DNA from: an uncultured Bacillota bacterium
GTDB lineage: Bacteria; Bacillota_I; Bacilli_A; RF39; UBA660
Direction: 5' to 3'
Assembly (NCBI GenBank): GCA_947168865.1
Contig: CAMVNN010000026.1
Coordinates: 1 to 11,006 of the forward strand
Length of the DNA stretch: 11,006 bases
The translations under genes were made by a program, and so were the position numbers. This document shows, piece after piece, positions 1-6,642 of the stretch; within the stretch, counting starts at the first letter, position 1; every line of letters begins with the position of its first letter. The notes below the pieces were generated by a model, which was given only the letters and a program-made list of their open reading frames with translations, was not told the DNA's origin and searched no databases.

Positions 1-267
1 GTCAATCTCGTCTTCGTTTAAACCATATAATATATTTTCTTTAATAGTATCTTCAAAAATCTGATCCTCACTATTTTCAAAGAACATAAATACTTTAAGG
101 TCACCTTTTTCAACACTTCCAAAAGTTGGTTTTTTTAAACCTCGAATTAATTCTAATAATATTGTCGTATTAGTTTTATTACCAATAATTCCATATATTT
201 TTTTAGAAGTAAAATCATAATTTATATCTTTAAAATCTTCTTTATATGCTAAATTTTTTATTTCCAT
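1..267 (-). CDS. ECF-type ABC transporter ATPase, second subunit (5' part only, runs off the window)
   Basis: Reading from ATG at 267, 89 codons are present, beginning MEIKNLAYKEDF, the usual opening of an energy-coupling-factor ATPase. The segment EDQIFEDTIKENILYG matches the region after the Q-loop in EcfA proteins (typical form PEDQLFEDTVYEDVAFG). The P-loop is abnormal: the residues before LLELIRGL are GNKTNTT, without the GKS/T lysine and one residue shorter than usual. The Q-loop glutamine also appears replaced (FFENSEDQ). The start overlaps the 3' end of the upstream ATPase gene by 10 bp, so the two are almost certainly co-transcribed and translationally coupled. By family gene order a transmembrane EcfT gene would be expected next, outside the window. 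Signature motif, Walker B and H-loop also lie outside. The family is fairly sure; whether this subunit binds ATP productively is doubtful. Confidence 0.75.
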   Translation of the reverse strand, partial: MEIKNLAYKEDFKDINYDFTSKKIYGIIGNKTNTTILLELIRGLKKPTFGSVEKGDLKVFMFFENSEDQIFEDTIKENILYGLNEDEID

Positions 268-1067
268 ATTGCATCCACCAACTCTTCAAGTTCATAATGA
301 TTATCTTTAGTTACATCATATAGTTTTAAATACTCAGACAATTCAACTACAAAAGGCAAATCCGCACTATTTTCATCTAGCAACTTATCATCAAAGACTT
401 TTTTTACACTTTCATTAAATTTTACCTTACCATCTTCTAAAAGAATAATATTGTTACCTAATAAACTATCTTCTAAATTATGAGTAATATTTAAAATAGT
501 AAGATTGTTATCTTCACGATATAATTCAATCATATCATATAGTTTTTTCCTTAAATGTTTGTCTAATTTAGAAAAAGTCTCATCAATCACAAGTAATTTG
601 GGTTTTATAATTAATGCTGATGTTAAAACTAATATATATTTTTCTTCTAGAGTTAAATCTAAAATTTCTTTATTAATAAAATCCTTAATACGCGTATATG
701 CATTAATTTCATCTATTGATTGCTCAATTAATTCTTTACTATAATCCATATTCTTTAATTCAAATGTTATCTCATCATAAATATTATCTTCAACAATCAA
801 ATCATCAACGTTACCAAATAGTATACTCATTCTAGTGCGAATTTCAAATAAATTATCTTTATTTAATTTCAAAAAATTAAATTCAATTTCACCATCATAA
901 TTATCTATAAGTCCTGATATTATCTTGATTAAAGTTGTCTTCCCACACCCATTTTTTCCAATCAGTGTATACCACTCATCGTAATTTAATAATAAATTCA
1001 TTTGATCAAACAATTTTAAATTATCATAGTAAAATGTTAAATCAGTTATTTTTAATATTTCATCCAC
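258..1067 (-). CDS. ecfA: ECF transporter ATP-binding subunit (EcfA family), divergent
   Basis: 269 residues, normal EcfA length. Subunit of a cytoplasmic ATPase pair that powers uptake of vitamins or metals through EcfT and a substrate-binding S component; the substrate cannot be read here. Walker A is intact (GKNGCGKTT, residues 37-45), as are Walker B (LLVIDE, D162/E163), the D-loop (SKLD, 166-169) and the switch histidine (H196 in ITHN). The tail ADLPFVVELSEYLK followed by YELEELVDAI matches the EcfA C-terminal region. Two motifs are degenerate: LSGGQ reads LTLEE (138-142), and the Q-loop glutamine reads G (LFGNVDD, G85). Translation starts at GTG (1065-1067) behind GAGGGCGG; the ATG two bases upstream is out of frame. 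The gene has its own promoter and overlaps the second ATPase by 10 bp. First position in the pair resembles ecfA1 order, but A1/A2 assignment is uncertain. Confidence 0.85.
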   Translation of the reverse strand: MDEILKITDLTFYYDNLKLFDQMNLLLNYDEWYTLIGKNGCGKTTLIKIISGLIDNYDGEIEFNFLKLNKDNLFEIRTRMSILFGNVDDLIVEDNIYDEITFELKNMDYSKELIEQSIDEINAYTRIKDFINKEILDLTLEEKYILVLTSALIIKPKLLVIDETFSKLDKHLRKKLYDMIELYREDNNLTILNITHNLEDSLLGNNIILLEDGKVKFNESVKKVFDDKLLDENSADLPFVVELSEYLKLYDVTKDNHYELEELVDAIWK

Positions 1068-1083
1068 ATATACCGCCCTCTTA

Positions 1084-1113
1084 ATTATATCATTTTAATC
1101 TTTTATTTTTCAA
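1084..1113 (-). promoter_or_regulatory. sigma-A-type promoter for the ECF ATPase genes
   Basis: On the minus strand, TTGAAA (1108-1113), an 18-bp spacer and a perfect TATAAT (1084-1089). Predicted transcription start is near 1077, about 10 nt before the GTG start codon. It lies just downstream of the preceding gene's terminator. Confidence 0.65.
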
Positions 1114-1115
1114 CG

Positions 1116-1141
1116 AAAAAAATAGCTTTTAAGCTATTTTT
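1116..1141 (-). terminator. Rho-independent terminator of the secreted-protein gene
   Basis: Minus strand: AAAAATAGCT, loop TAAA, then AGCTATTTTT running into more T residues. The 10-bp stem is perfect. The TAG stop codon of the gene (1134-1136) lies inside the 5' arm of the hairpin. Confidence 0.75.
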
Positions 1142-2393
1142 GATAAATAATTTGATATTCTATGTTCTGATTAAAATTGAGCTCACTGTTATAAGCTAGA
1201 GTACGTATTCCTGTACTATCAGAGTAATACTTTATATATCCATCTTCCATATAATAAATATAATCATTTAATGCTATTAATTTACTAATATACTTTGTAT
1301 TAAACAAATACGTATATTGATCTTTATTAAAGTTATTTACACGATATATTTCATATTCGTTGCTTACTTTTTTAGCATAATAACTATAACCAGTTTTAGA
1401 TCCAGATGTTGATGCTACTAATTTGTAATCACCAACCATTTCTTCCTTCTCTTCAAAGAGAATATCTTTATTAGCACACTCATATGCACTTACACGTACA
1501 AAAGCACCATCTCTATAAATATTAGTTCCTATTGACGTATTTCCAACTTCTAATACTTTTTTATTTTCGGTATCAATCTCATATTGAATTTTATTATCAC
1601 GATCAAATATATAAAGTGAATTTTTATTCACACCTTGAATATATGAATTCTTTTCAATACTTTTTGATAGAGTTATTACTTCCTCCTTGGCATTTGTAAT
1701 ATCATAAATATAGACTTTGGTAAATCCATATTGCTCATCATAATTTACTGTTACAAAATATTTATTGACATAAGCACTTAAGTAATTGTCATATACATCA
1801 TTAACATATATATCTTTTGAATATATATATTTATTTGTTGGATTAGCATATATAAATCCTTTATAGGAAACTAAACTAAAGTAATAATTTGGTTGCATGT
1901 TATTTTTATAGAGGGTAATTGTATTTCTTACATCTTTGTTCTCAAGATTTTCTTTAGTTAAATACTTACTCAATGAATTATAAAAATTTGAAAGTTCTGC
2001 TTTCTCACTATTTTTTTCTCTAATTTCACTATAATTATAAATTATTCCTGATTTTGCGCACATTAAATCTGTTAGTGATTTATCATCAATAAAAATTGGC
2101 ATTATGCAAATAAAATTATCATCTTTATAACTTTTTATTTCTTTTATTACCTTAGTCTGATTATCAAAATATGAAAAAACTTGAAGATAAAACTTATTAT
2201 TAGTTGCACCATCAGTTATAGCAAAACTATAAGCTTGACTCTCATTCTTTTGCTTATTAATATATTCTTCCTTTATATCAAAGCCATCAATAGTATAATT
2301 GACACTATGCCCAGGGCCAAAGAAGTAGAACAATGCTTGCAATGAAAAATAAATAAAAAACAAAAATAACAATGTAAAAAATAGCTTTTTCAT
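1134..2393 (-). CDS. secreted or membrane-anchored protein of unknown function, possible beta-propeller
   Basis: 419 residues, family not recognised. Residues 1-25 (MKK, then a long F/L-rich stretch) look like an uncleaved signal anchor or signal peptide without a lipobox, so the rest should lie outside the cell. From about residue 175 onward there are repeated beta-rich segments of 30-45 residues with aromatic strand patterns, e.g. GFIYANPTNKYIYSKDIY, TKVYIYDITNAKEEVITL, LYIFDRDNKIQYEIDTENKK and YIYYMEDGYIKYYSDSTGIR. This resembles propeller blades, but that is inference from the pattern. Three cysteines (C96, C112, C306) are visible. The ATG start is well supported by GGAGGT five bases upstream. 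It is a single-gene unit with its own promoter and a terminator overlapping its stop codon. No catalytic motif is seen. Confidence 0.7.
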   Translation of the reverse strand: MKKLFFTLLFLFFIYFSLQALFYFFGPGHSVNYTIDGFDIKEEYINKQKNESQAYSFAITDGATNNKFYLQVFSYFDNQTKVIKEIKSYKDDNFICIMPIFIDDKSLTDLMCAKSGIIYNYSEIREKNSEKAELSNFYNSLSKYLTKENLENKDVRNTITLYKNNMQPNYYFSLVSYKGFIYANPTNKYIYSKDIYVNDVYDNYLSAYVNKYFVTVNYDEQYGFTKVYIYDITNAKEEVITLSKSIEKNSYIQGVNKNSLYIFDRDNKIQYEIDTENKKVLEVGNTSIGTNIYRDGAFVRVSAYECANKDILFEEKEEMVGDYKLVASTSGSKTGYSYYAKKVSNEYEIYRVNNFNKDQYTYLFNTKYISKLIALNDYIYYMEDGYIKYYSDSTGIRTLAYNSELNFNQNIEYQIIYQK

Positions 2394-2410
2394 TTTTTAC
2401 CTCCAATTAT

Positions 2411-2439
2411 AGTATATAAAAACATTTGATTTTTTGCAA
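2411..2439 (-). promoter_or_regulatory. promoter for the secreted-protein gene
   Basis: Minus strand: TTGCAA (2434-2439), a 17-bp spacer and TATACT (2411-2416). Six bases (ATAATT) then separate the -10 box from the SD GGAGGT, so the predicted start falls at the SD itself. A second TATAAT overlaps (2406-2411) but has no well-placed -35. The promoter abuts the terminator of the upstream unit. Confidence 0.6.
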
Positions 2440-2440
2440 G

Positions 2441-2463
2441 AAAAAAGACGTTATCCACGTCTT
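2441..2463 (-). terminator. Rho-independent terminator of the thioredoxin/PH unit
   Basis: Minus strand: AAGACGT, loop GGATA, ACGTCTT, then further T residues; a 7-bp stem. The TAA stop codon (2451-2453) of the PH-like gene sits across the loop and the 3' arm. Confidence 0.75.
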
Positions 2464-2894
2464 GCTTTTAGTCGTGCTATACGTTCCTCACTACCATATT
2501 TTATAATATATTCTGAGAAATTAGTCTCGACTTCTATTAATGCCTTCTTTTGAAGACCAGATACAGTTATAAATTCTTTAATGGTATCTATGTATACTTT
2601 ACCCCAAAAAATCAAATTTGATATCTTAAAATCATTAAACATTTCAGGTGTTATTGAAGTTAAGAAATAACCAAAAACCATTCTTTTGCTTCCTATTAAT
2701 ATTCTTTTATTAGTTAAAAGAATAACACTCGTACTGAAAAGGAATCCATTTTTTTGACCAGCAAATGCGTAAAAAATCTCTTCTCCCGGATTTAAATGCT
2801 TCTCTAATACTTTAGAATGACTTCTCAATCTCCATGCTAAAGTAAATGGATATTTATCTATAAACCTAGCTACTAGTGGATATACTTTCCCCAT
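2451..2894 (-). CDS. bacterial PH-domain-like protein
   Basis: 147 residues from the chosen start. The core, NPGEEIFYAFAGQKN followed by SVILLTNKRILIGSK and a later TIKEFITVSGLQKKALIEVE, has the rhythm of bacterial PH-like domains (YokE/bPH group): an E-E-x-h opening, a 'hLTNKRIh' hairpin and a following beta strand. Such domains generally mediate binding or localisation and have no known catalysis. No signal peptide or membrane helix is evident, so it is probably cytoplasmic or membrane-peripheral. Start choice: an ATG at 2903 directly abuts AAGGAG with no spacing, whereas the fourth-codon ATG at 2892-2894 has nine bases of spacing, so the later one is preferred. The gene overlaps the upstream thioredoxin gene by 29 bp, implying translational coupling. 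The domain call is moderate and the role unknown. Confidence 0.7.
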   Translation of the reverse strand: MGKVYPLVARFIDKYPFTLAWRLRSHSKVLEKHLNPGEEIFYAFAGQKNGFLFSTSVILLTNKRILIGSKRMVFGYFLTSITPEMFNDFKISNLIFWGKVYIDTIKEFITVSGLQKKALIEVETNFSEYIIKYGSEERIARLKARRG

Positions 2895-3357
2895 CTTCAA
2901 CATCTCCTTCTATTATCCCGACATTTCTTAAAAGTTCAATGGTTGTTTCTTTATCTTGGGCACCAACTTGTTCACCTATGACTTCTTTATTATTGATGAC
3001 AACTAAGTGTGGAATTCCTTCAAATTTAATGTTCATCTTATTATATATATTATTCAAATCATCTTCAAAAAGTGAACCAACATCTAAATATTCATATTTG
3101 AAATTGTTTTCTTCGGCAATTTCATCTAAAACTGGAACAAATTGCTTACACCACTTGCAAGTTGGACTTGCAAACAAAATTATCTTAGTTCCCTCAATGT
3201 CATATATTTCATTAAATTTTTCAACTATCTCTTCACTTTTTCGCGTACGTTCAACAAAATCATAAATTGATTTGCCCAAAGTATACAATAAGAATGAACT
3301 TAGTAATATCATTAAAATTACAATAATTGTTAGTTGTACTTTCCTTTTTTTATTCAT
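2866..3357 (-). CDS. membrane-anchored thioredoxin-like protein
   Basis: 163 residues. Residues 1-6 are basic, followed by a single hydrophobic helix (about 8-28), giving a signal-anchor topology with the C-terminal domain outside the membrane. A thioredoxin-fold domain follows: KIILFASPTCKWCKQFVPVLDEIAEE carries the redox pair C67-x-x-C70, and GIPHLVV provides the conserved cis-proline (P116). Members of this superfamily exchange thiol-disulfide bonds in extracytoplasmic proteins; CKWC is neither the classic CGPC nor the DsbA CPHC, so the direction (oxidase or reductase) is not predictable. The acidic/serine tail (from about 150) is encoded by DNA that also holds the SD and start of the overlapping PH-like gene. 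ATG at 3357 follows AGAGGT. The unit has a clear extended -10 promoter. Confidence 0.85.
   Translation of the reverse strand: MNKKRKVQLTIIVILMILLSSFLLYTLGKSIYDFVERTRKSEEIVEKFNEIYDIEGTKIILFASPTCKWCKQFVPVLDEIAEENNFKYEYLDVGSLFEDDLNNIYNKMNIKFEGIPHLVVINNKEVIGEQVGAQDKETTIELLRNVGIIEGDVEDGESISTSS
2904..2909 (-). promoter_or_regulatory. ribosome binding site that decides the PH-like protein start
   Basis: AAGGAG on the minus strand lies inside the end of the thioredoxin coding region. It has zero spacing to the ATG at 2903 and nine bases to the ATG at 2894, which favours the latter. Confidence 0.6.
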
Positions 3358-3380
3358 TTTAAACCTCTAATTACACTTTT

Positions 3381-3408
3381 ATTATAACATAATTATATGA
3401 TTTTCCAA
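3381..3408 (-). promoter_or_regulatory. promoter for the thioredoxin/PH unit
   Basis: Minus strand: TTGGAA (3403-3408), a 16-bp spacer and TATAAT (3381-3386), preceded by TG one base upstream (extended -10, TGTTATAAT). Predicted start is near 3374, giving a leader of about 16 nt. The -35 lies only a few bases beyond the stop of the lipoprotein gene. Confidence 0.65.
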
Positions 3409-3413
3409 ATATT

Positions 3414-3851
3414 TTATTGGCATATTGCTCCATTTGATCTCATATCTTTAAGAATATCATTAATATTAGATTTATCAAAATCAATACCTATCTTTTTTAA
3501 TAGCTCTTTGTCGGCTTTTTTATAATTAATCTTAGACATAACTTTTATCTCTTTATTTATAGCAATATCTATATTAAAACCTTCATAATTGCTTTTTTCA
3601 AAACCAAGTTTTTCTAATATCTGATTCTTTAATACTTCCTTTTGGTTACTGTTTAATGATTCAAAACTATCAATTTCACCAAATAAAGAATTGTCATATG
3701 TTATATCTAACTCAATTTCTTTCAATTCATCATTTTTGGAAACATATTTCCAATTTTGCTCAAATTCATTTGTTTTAATATTACAAGTGTTTATTTTTTC
3801 TCCACATCCAGTTAAGAAAACTATGATTATTAAAATCAGGATTTTTTTCAT
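3414..3851 (-). CDS. DUF1307/YehR-like lipoprotein
   Basis: 145 residues from the chosen start. MKKILILIIIVFLTGC is a lipoprotein signal with lipobox LTGC; the mature protein would begin at C16, anchored to the outer face of the membrane. The body shows the layout of small YehR-like (DUF1307) lipoproteins: an early strand pair (YVSKNDELKEIELDITY), a helix (QKEVLKNQILEKLGF) and GFNIDIAINKEIKVMSKINYKKADKELLKKIG, resembling the family's 'G-v-x-y ... iDy-x-k-a-D' section. Function is unknown in the family. An ATG at 3863 would add MRCN, but the SD GAGGTG overlaps that codon and sits six bases before the ATG at 3851. The gene begins one base after the upstream stop (TAA-C-ATG), so it is coupled to the phosphatase-like gene. 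Family assignment is from memory of the pattern. Confidence 0.75.
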   Translation of the reverse strand: MKKILILIIIVFLTGCGEKINTCNIKTNEFEQNWKYVSKNDELKEIELDITYDNSLFGEIDSFESLNSNQKEVLKNQILEKLGFEKSNYEGFNIDIAINKEIKVMSKINYKKADKELLKKIGIDFDKSNINDILKDMRSNGAICQ

Positions 3852-3852
3852 G

Positions 3853-4962
3853 TTACACCTCATCTACAACAATTAAAGGAACATATATTTCATCATCAGT
3901 ATAACCAGCATGTTGAGAATATAATTCGTTATCCCCCGGACCTAAAAGCGTCTTATTTGTTTTAGCTATGGCTAAATAATCACCAAGTTCATCACGAAAT
4001 ATAGGATTTTCTTCTCCATCACCAAAAAGTTTGCTGTTAATTACTTCTTCCATTGTGTATAAATCAAAATCGTTGCCAAACTCTTTGTTGAAAAGTGCAC
4101 AAAATTCTTCTTTTCGTCCTTCTTTAATAAAGAAATTAACTGCTCTTTGTTCAATTGTAGTATTCATCTTCAAGCAATCATATATTTCTGGATAATCTTT
4201 TAGGAAAATATTGTCAACTTTTACATGACCATGATCAGCAATAATAAAGACTATGGTATCTTCTAAGTCTTCACACATTCTTTTGACTTTATCATTTCTT
4301 TCCGAAATTAAATATTTAGTTTCTTGATCATCAGGACCAAGCTCATGCATAGTATGATCTGGCTCAGGGTCATAAGCATAAATATATTTCTTTTCATCTG
4401 TTTCACAAAGCGATGAAATTTTATTTAACATATCATCTAAATCATGATAGTGAGTACCTCCATAAGGCGAAATAACGTATCCTTTATATAATCCATTTTC
4501 ATTAATTTCATCAGTTATAGGCTTTGTTTTCATATGCGCTTCTTTATATGCTTTTGCCTCTACTAATGGTCTACAAAATTCATCTTCTTTTTCACAATTA
4601 ATAAAAGTTGTTATTATTTTATCAATTTCTTTATAATATGAATTCCAACCAAGCATTCCACTTTCAACCGGATTAAGTCCTGTTATTATAGCTGTTGTCG
4701 CAGCAACAGTAGTAGCTGGAAAAACAGTTGTGATTGGTTTCAACATATTGTTTATAAAAAATGCATTCTCTGGTAAAGTTCTTTTTAGAATATTAGCTCC
4801 CATTCCATCAAAAAGAATCGTTACAACATTCTTAGGTTTCTTTTCTTCCAATAATTTGTCAATATAATCAATTGTATTATGCTTGTAATCTAGACCAAAA
4901 TATTTTCTAATTGAGCATGCTAGATTTGTTAGACATTCGTTATAATTATTTTTTACTTCCAT
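3853..4962 (-). CDS. alkaline phosphatase superfamily hydrolase (type I phosphodiesterase/nucleotide pyrophosphatase-like)
   Basis: 369 residues, cytoplasmic (no signal peptide). The two-metal active site of the alkaline phosphatase superfamily can be traced: D52 in ILFDGMG, the probable nucleophile threonine in FPATT (T84/T85) followed by TTAIITGLNPVESGMLGW, D202 and H206 in EPDHTMHELGP, D243-H244 in IIADHGH, and H351 in SQHAGYTDDE. This is closest to the PF01663-type phosphodiesterase branch; proteins of this shape hydrolyse phosphate mono- or diesters, but the substrate cannot be told. ATG at 4962 is preceded by AGGTGATGAT. The downstream lipoprotein starts one base after its stop, suggesting related roles or simply shared expression. 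It lies next to gpmI, another member of the same fold superfamily, though behind its own promoter and a terminator. Confidence 0.85.
   Translation of the reverse strand: MEVKNNYNECLTNLACSIRKYFGLDYKHNTIDYIDKLLEEKKPKNVVTILFDGMGANILKRTLPENAFFINNMLKPITTVFPATTVAATTAIITGLNPVESGMLGWNSYYKEIDKIITTFINCEKEDEFCRPLVEAKAYKEAHMKTKPITDEINENGLYKGYVISPYGGTHYHDLDDMLNKISSLCETDEKKYIYAYDPEPDHTMHELGPDDQETKYLISERNDKVKRMCEDLEDTIVFIIADHGHVKVDNIFLKDYPEIYDCLKMNTTIEQRAVNFFIKEGRKEEFCALFNKEFGNDFDLYTMEEVINSKLFGDGEENPIFRDELGDYLAIAKTNKTLLGPGDNELYSQHAGYTDDEIYVPLIVVDEV
3856..3861 (-). promoter_or_regulatory. ribosome binding site deciding the lipoprotein start
   Basis: GAGGTG on the minus strand is contributed by the last sense codons (Glu-Val) of the upstream gene. 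Its spacing fits the ATG at 3851 and excludes the ATG at 3863, which it overlaps. Confidence 0.65.
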
Positions 4963-4978
4963 ATCATCACCTAATTAA

Positions 4979-4987
4979 ATTATAACA
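4979..4987 (-). promoter_or_regulatory. extended -10 promoter for the phosphatase-like/lipoprotein unit
   Basis: Minus strand TGTTATAAT (TGn plus a perfect -10). No convincing -35 is seen 16-18 bp upstream, where the T-run of the gpmI terminator lies. Six bases (TTAATT) separate the -10 from the SD AGGTGAT, so the predicted start (about 4972) is the first base of the SD. Confidence 0.55.
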
Positions 4988-4994
4988 TTTTTTC

Positions 4995-5021
4995 AAAAAA
5001 AAATTAGTTAAAACTAATTTT
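4995..5021 (-). terminator. Rho-independent terminator of gpmI
   Basis: Minus strand: AAAATTAGTT and AACTAATTTT form a stem of 9-10 bp with a 2-4 base loop, followed by at least nine T residues in all. It begins about 33 bases after the gpmI stop and merges into the next promoter. Confidence 0.75.
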
Positions 5022-5053
5022 CTTATTTTAATTAATATATCTTTAAATAATAA

Positions 5054-6577
5054 CTACTTCTTAATCAAAGATGTTCCTGTCATCTCACAAGGTATTGGAA
5101 GGCCAAGTAATTCTAACATTGTCGGGGCAATATCAGCTAATTTACCATTATTAATTTCGATACCTTCCTTAGTTATAATACATGGAACAGGATTAGTAGT
5201 ATGACTAGTAACTGGATTGTGATTTTCATCCCACATCATATCACAATTTCCATGATCGGCTATTATTATCATAACCCCACCTAACGAAGAAACTTTATCA
5301 TACATCTTAGCAATACACTTATCCATATCCTCAACAGCTTGCTTTGCAGCTTCATAAACTCCTGTATGTCCTACCATATCACCATTAGCTAAATTGATAA
5401 TTGTAACATCAAAATTTCCTACTTCTTTCAAAAAATTGTCAGTTACTTCATATACACTCATCTCTGGTTTTAAATCATATGTAGCAACTTTAGGTGATGG
5501 AATCAATATTTTTTTCATATCATCATATTCAACTTCTTTTCCACCATCAAAGAAAAATGTAACATGTGCATATTTTTCTGTTTCAGCAATTCTTAATTGA
5601 CTTAAATGATTATTATGTAAATAATCTACTAAAATATTTTTTAAATCTAAATCATTAAATGCATGATGTGATTTTACTGTTTCTGTAACTGGATACATTG
5701 TTAAAGTTTTTAAATTATTAAAATGTTTAACCTCTAATCCTTTTTCATTTGCTTGATTTTCATATTCGCCTGGATTAGATAATAAAGTAAACATTTCTCT
5801 CAAGCGATCTTTTCTAAAATTAAATGAAATAATACCATCATTATCATTTAAAGGACATTTATTTATGATTCCAGGAATCACAAATTCATCAAAAACTCCT
5901 TTATCATAATTATCTTTTATTAATTCTTCATAATTCTTATATTCTTGGGCATTACCATAAACAATTGCATCATATGCTTTTTTTAGGCGGTCAAAATTAT
6001 TATCTCGATCCATGCCATAATAACGTCCTCCTATAGTTGCAATTTTTCCAATACCTAATTCTTTTAATTTATCTTCAACAACCTTTAAATATGTCAAAGC
6101 ACTTTTTTCATATGTATCTCTACCATCTAAGCAAAGGTCTAGATAGACATTTGAAATCCCATTTTTTTGGCACATCTCAAGAAGCGCTAATAAATGATTT
6201 ATATGAGAATGTACACCACCATCAGATAATAAACCAAATATATGTAAATTTGATTTGTTATTTTTAACATGGTTTAGTACTTCAAATATTTCTTTATTTT
6301 CAAAGAAACTACCATCTTCAATAGATCCACTTATAGCTTCTAAAGGCTGTAAAGCAACTCTTCCCGATCCAAGGTTCATATGACCTACTTCACTTGTTCC
6401 CATTTGACCTTCTGGAAGTCCTACTGCTTTTCCACTTGCCTCTAATATTGAATGAGGATATTTATTTATTAACATATCTAATGTAGGTTTATAGGCATTT
6501 TTAAAAGCATTTCCATCTGACTCTTCTCTTACACCACACCCATCAAGTATGCATAAAACTAAAGGTTTATTTTTCAT
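5054..6577 (-). CDS. gpmI: 2,3-bisphosphoglycerate-independent phosphoglycerate mutase
   Basis: 507 residues, the usual GpmI length. A cytoplasmic, normally manganese-dependent glycolytic enzyme that interconverts 3- and 2-phosphoglycerate through a phosphoserine intermediate. Key residues are in place: D12 (LDGCG), catalytic S62 (TSEVGHMN), H123 (SDGGVHSH), R153/D154 (DGRDT), R185 and R191 (GGRYYGMDRD), R255/R258 (FNFRKDR), K335 (AETEKYAHVTFFF), D400 and H404 (NGDMVGHTG), D440/H441 (ADHGN) and H458 (SHTTNPVP). The phosphatase domain is split around an inserted phosphotransferase domain, as usual. ATG at 6577 has only a weak SD (AAGAG, 8 bases upstream). A good promoter precedes it, yet no terminator separates it from the nagZ-like gene, so some read-through is likely. 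Not in the common gapA-pgk-tpiA-gpmI-eno arrangement within the window. Confidence 0.97.
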   Translation of the reverse strand: MKNKPLVLCILDGCGVREESDGNAFKNAYKPTLDMLINKYPHSILEASGKAVGLPEGQMGTSEVGHMNLGSGRVALQPLEAISGSIEDGSFFENKEIFEVLNHVKNNKSNLHIFGLLSDGGVHSHINHLLALLEMCQKNGISNVYLDLCLDGRDTYEKSALTYLKVVEDKLKELGIGKIATIGGRYYGMDRDNNFDRLKKAYDAIVYGNAQEYKNYEELIKDNYDKGVFDEFVIPGIINKCPLNDNDGIISFNFRKDRLREMFTLLSNPGEYENQANEKGLEVKHFNNLKTLTMYPVTETVKSHHAFNDLDLKNILVDYLHNNHLSQLRIAETEKYAHVTFFFDGGKEVEYDDMKKILIPSPKVATYDLKPEMSVYEVTDNFLKEVGNFDVTIINLANGDMVGHTGVYEAAKQAVEDMDKCIAKMYDKVSSLGGVMIIIADHGNCDMMWDENHNPVTSHTTNPVPCIITKEGIEINNGKLADIAPTMLELLGLPIPCEMTGTSLIKK

Positions 6578-6604
6578 ATATTCAACTCTTTTCTACCACA
6601 TTTA

Positions 6605-6633
6605 ATTATATAGCATATCACTTTTTTAATCAA
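6605..6633 (-). promoter_or_regulatory. promoter for gpmI
   Basis: Minus strand: TTGATT (6628-6633), a 17-bp spacer and TATAAT (6605-6610). Predicted start is near 6598, leaving a leader of about 20 nt. It lies wholly between the nagZ-like stop and gpmI. Confidence 0.6.
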
Positions 6634-6642
6634 TTATGCTCT

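Noticed and set aside
505..744. Plus-strand open frame opposite the ECF ATPase gene
   Set aside because: It is a shadow of the well-supported minus-strand gene, with no SD and low-complexity composition. The same holds for plus-strand frames at 2876-3265, 3691-3876, 5394-5600, 6037-6267, 8066-8275 and 9782-9991.
6611..6640. AGCATA...TATGCT inverted repeat between the nagZ-like gene and gpmI as a terminator
   Set aside because: Only a 6-bp AT-rich stem, a loop of about 17 bases and no T-run on the minus strand; it overlaps the gpmI promoter.
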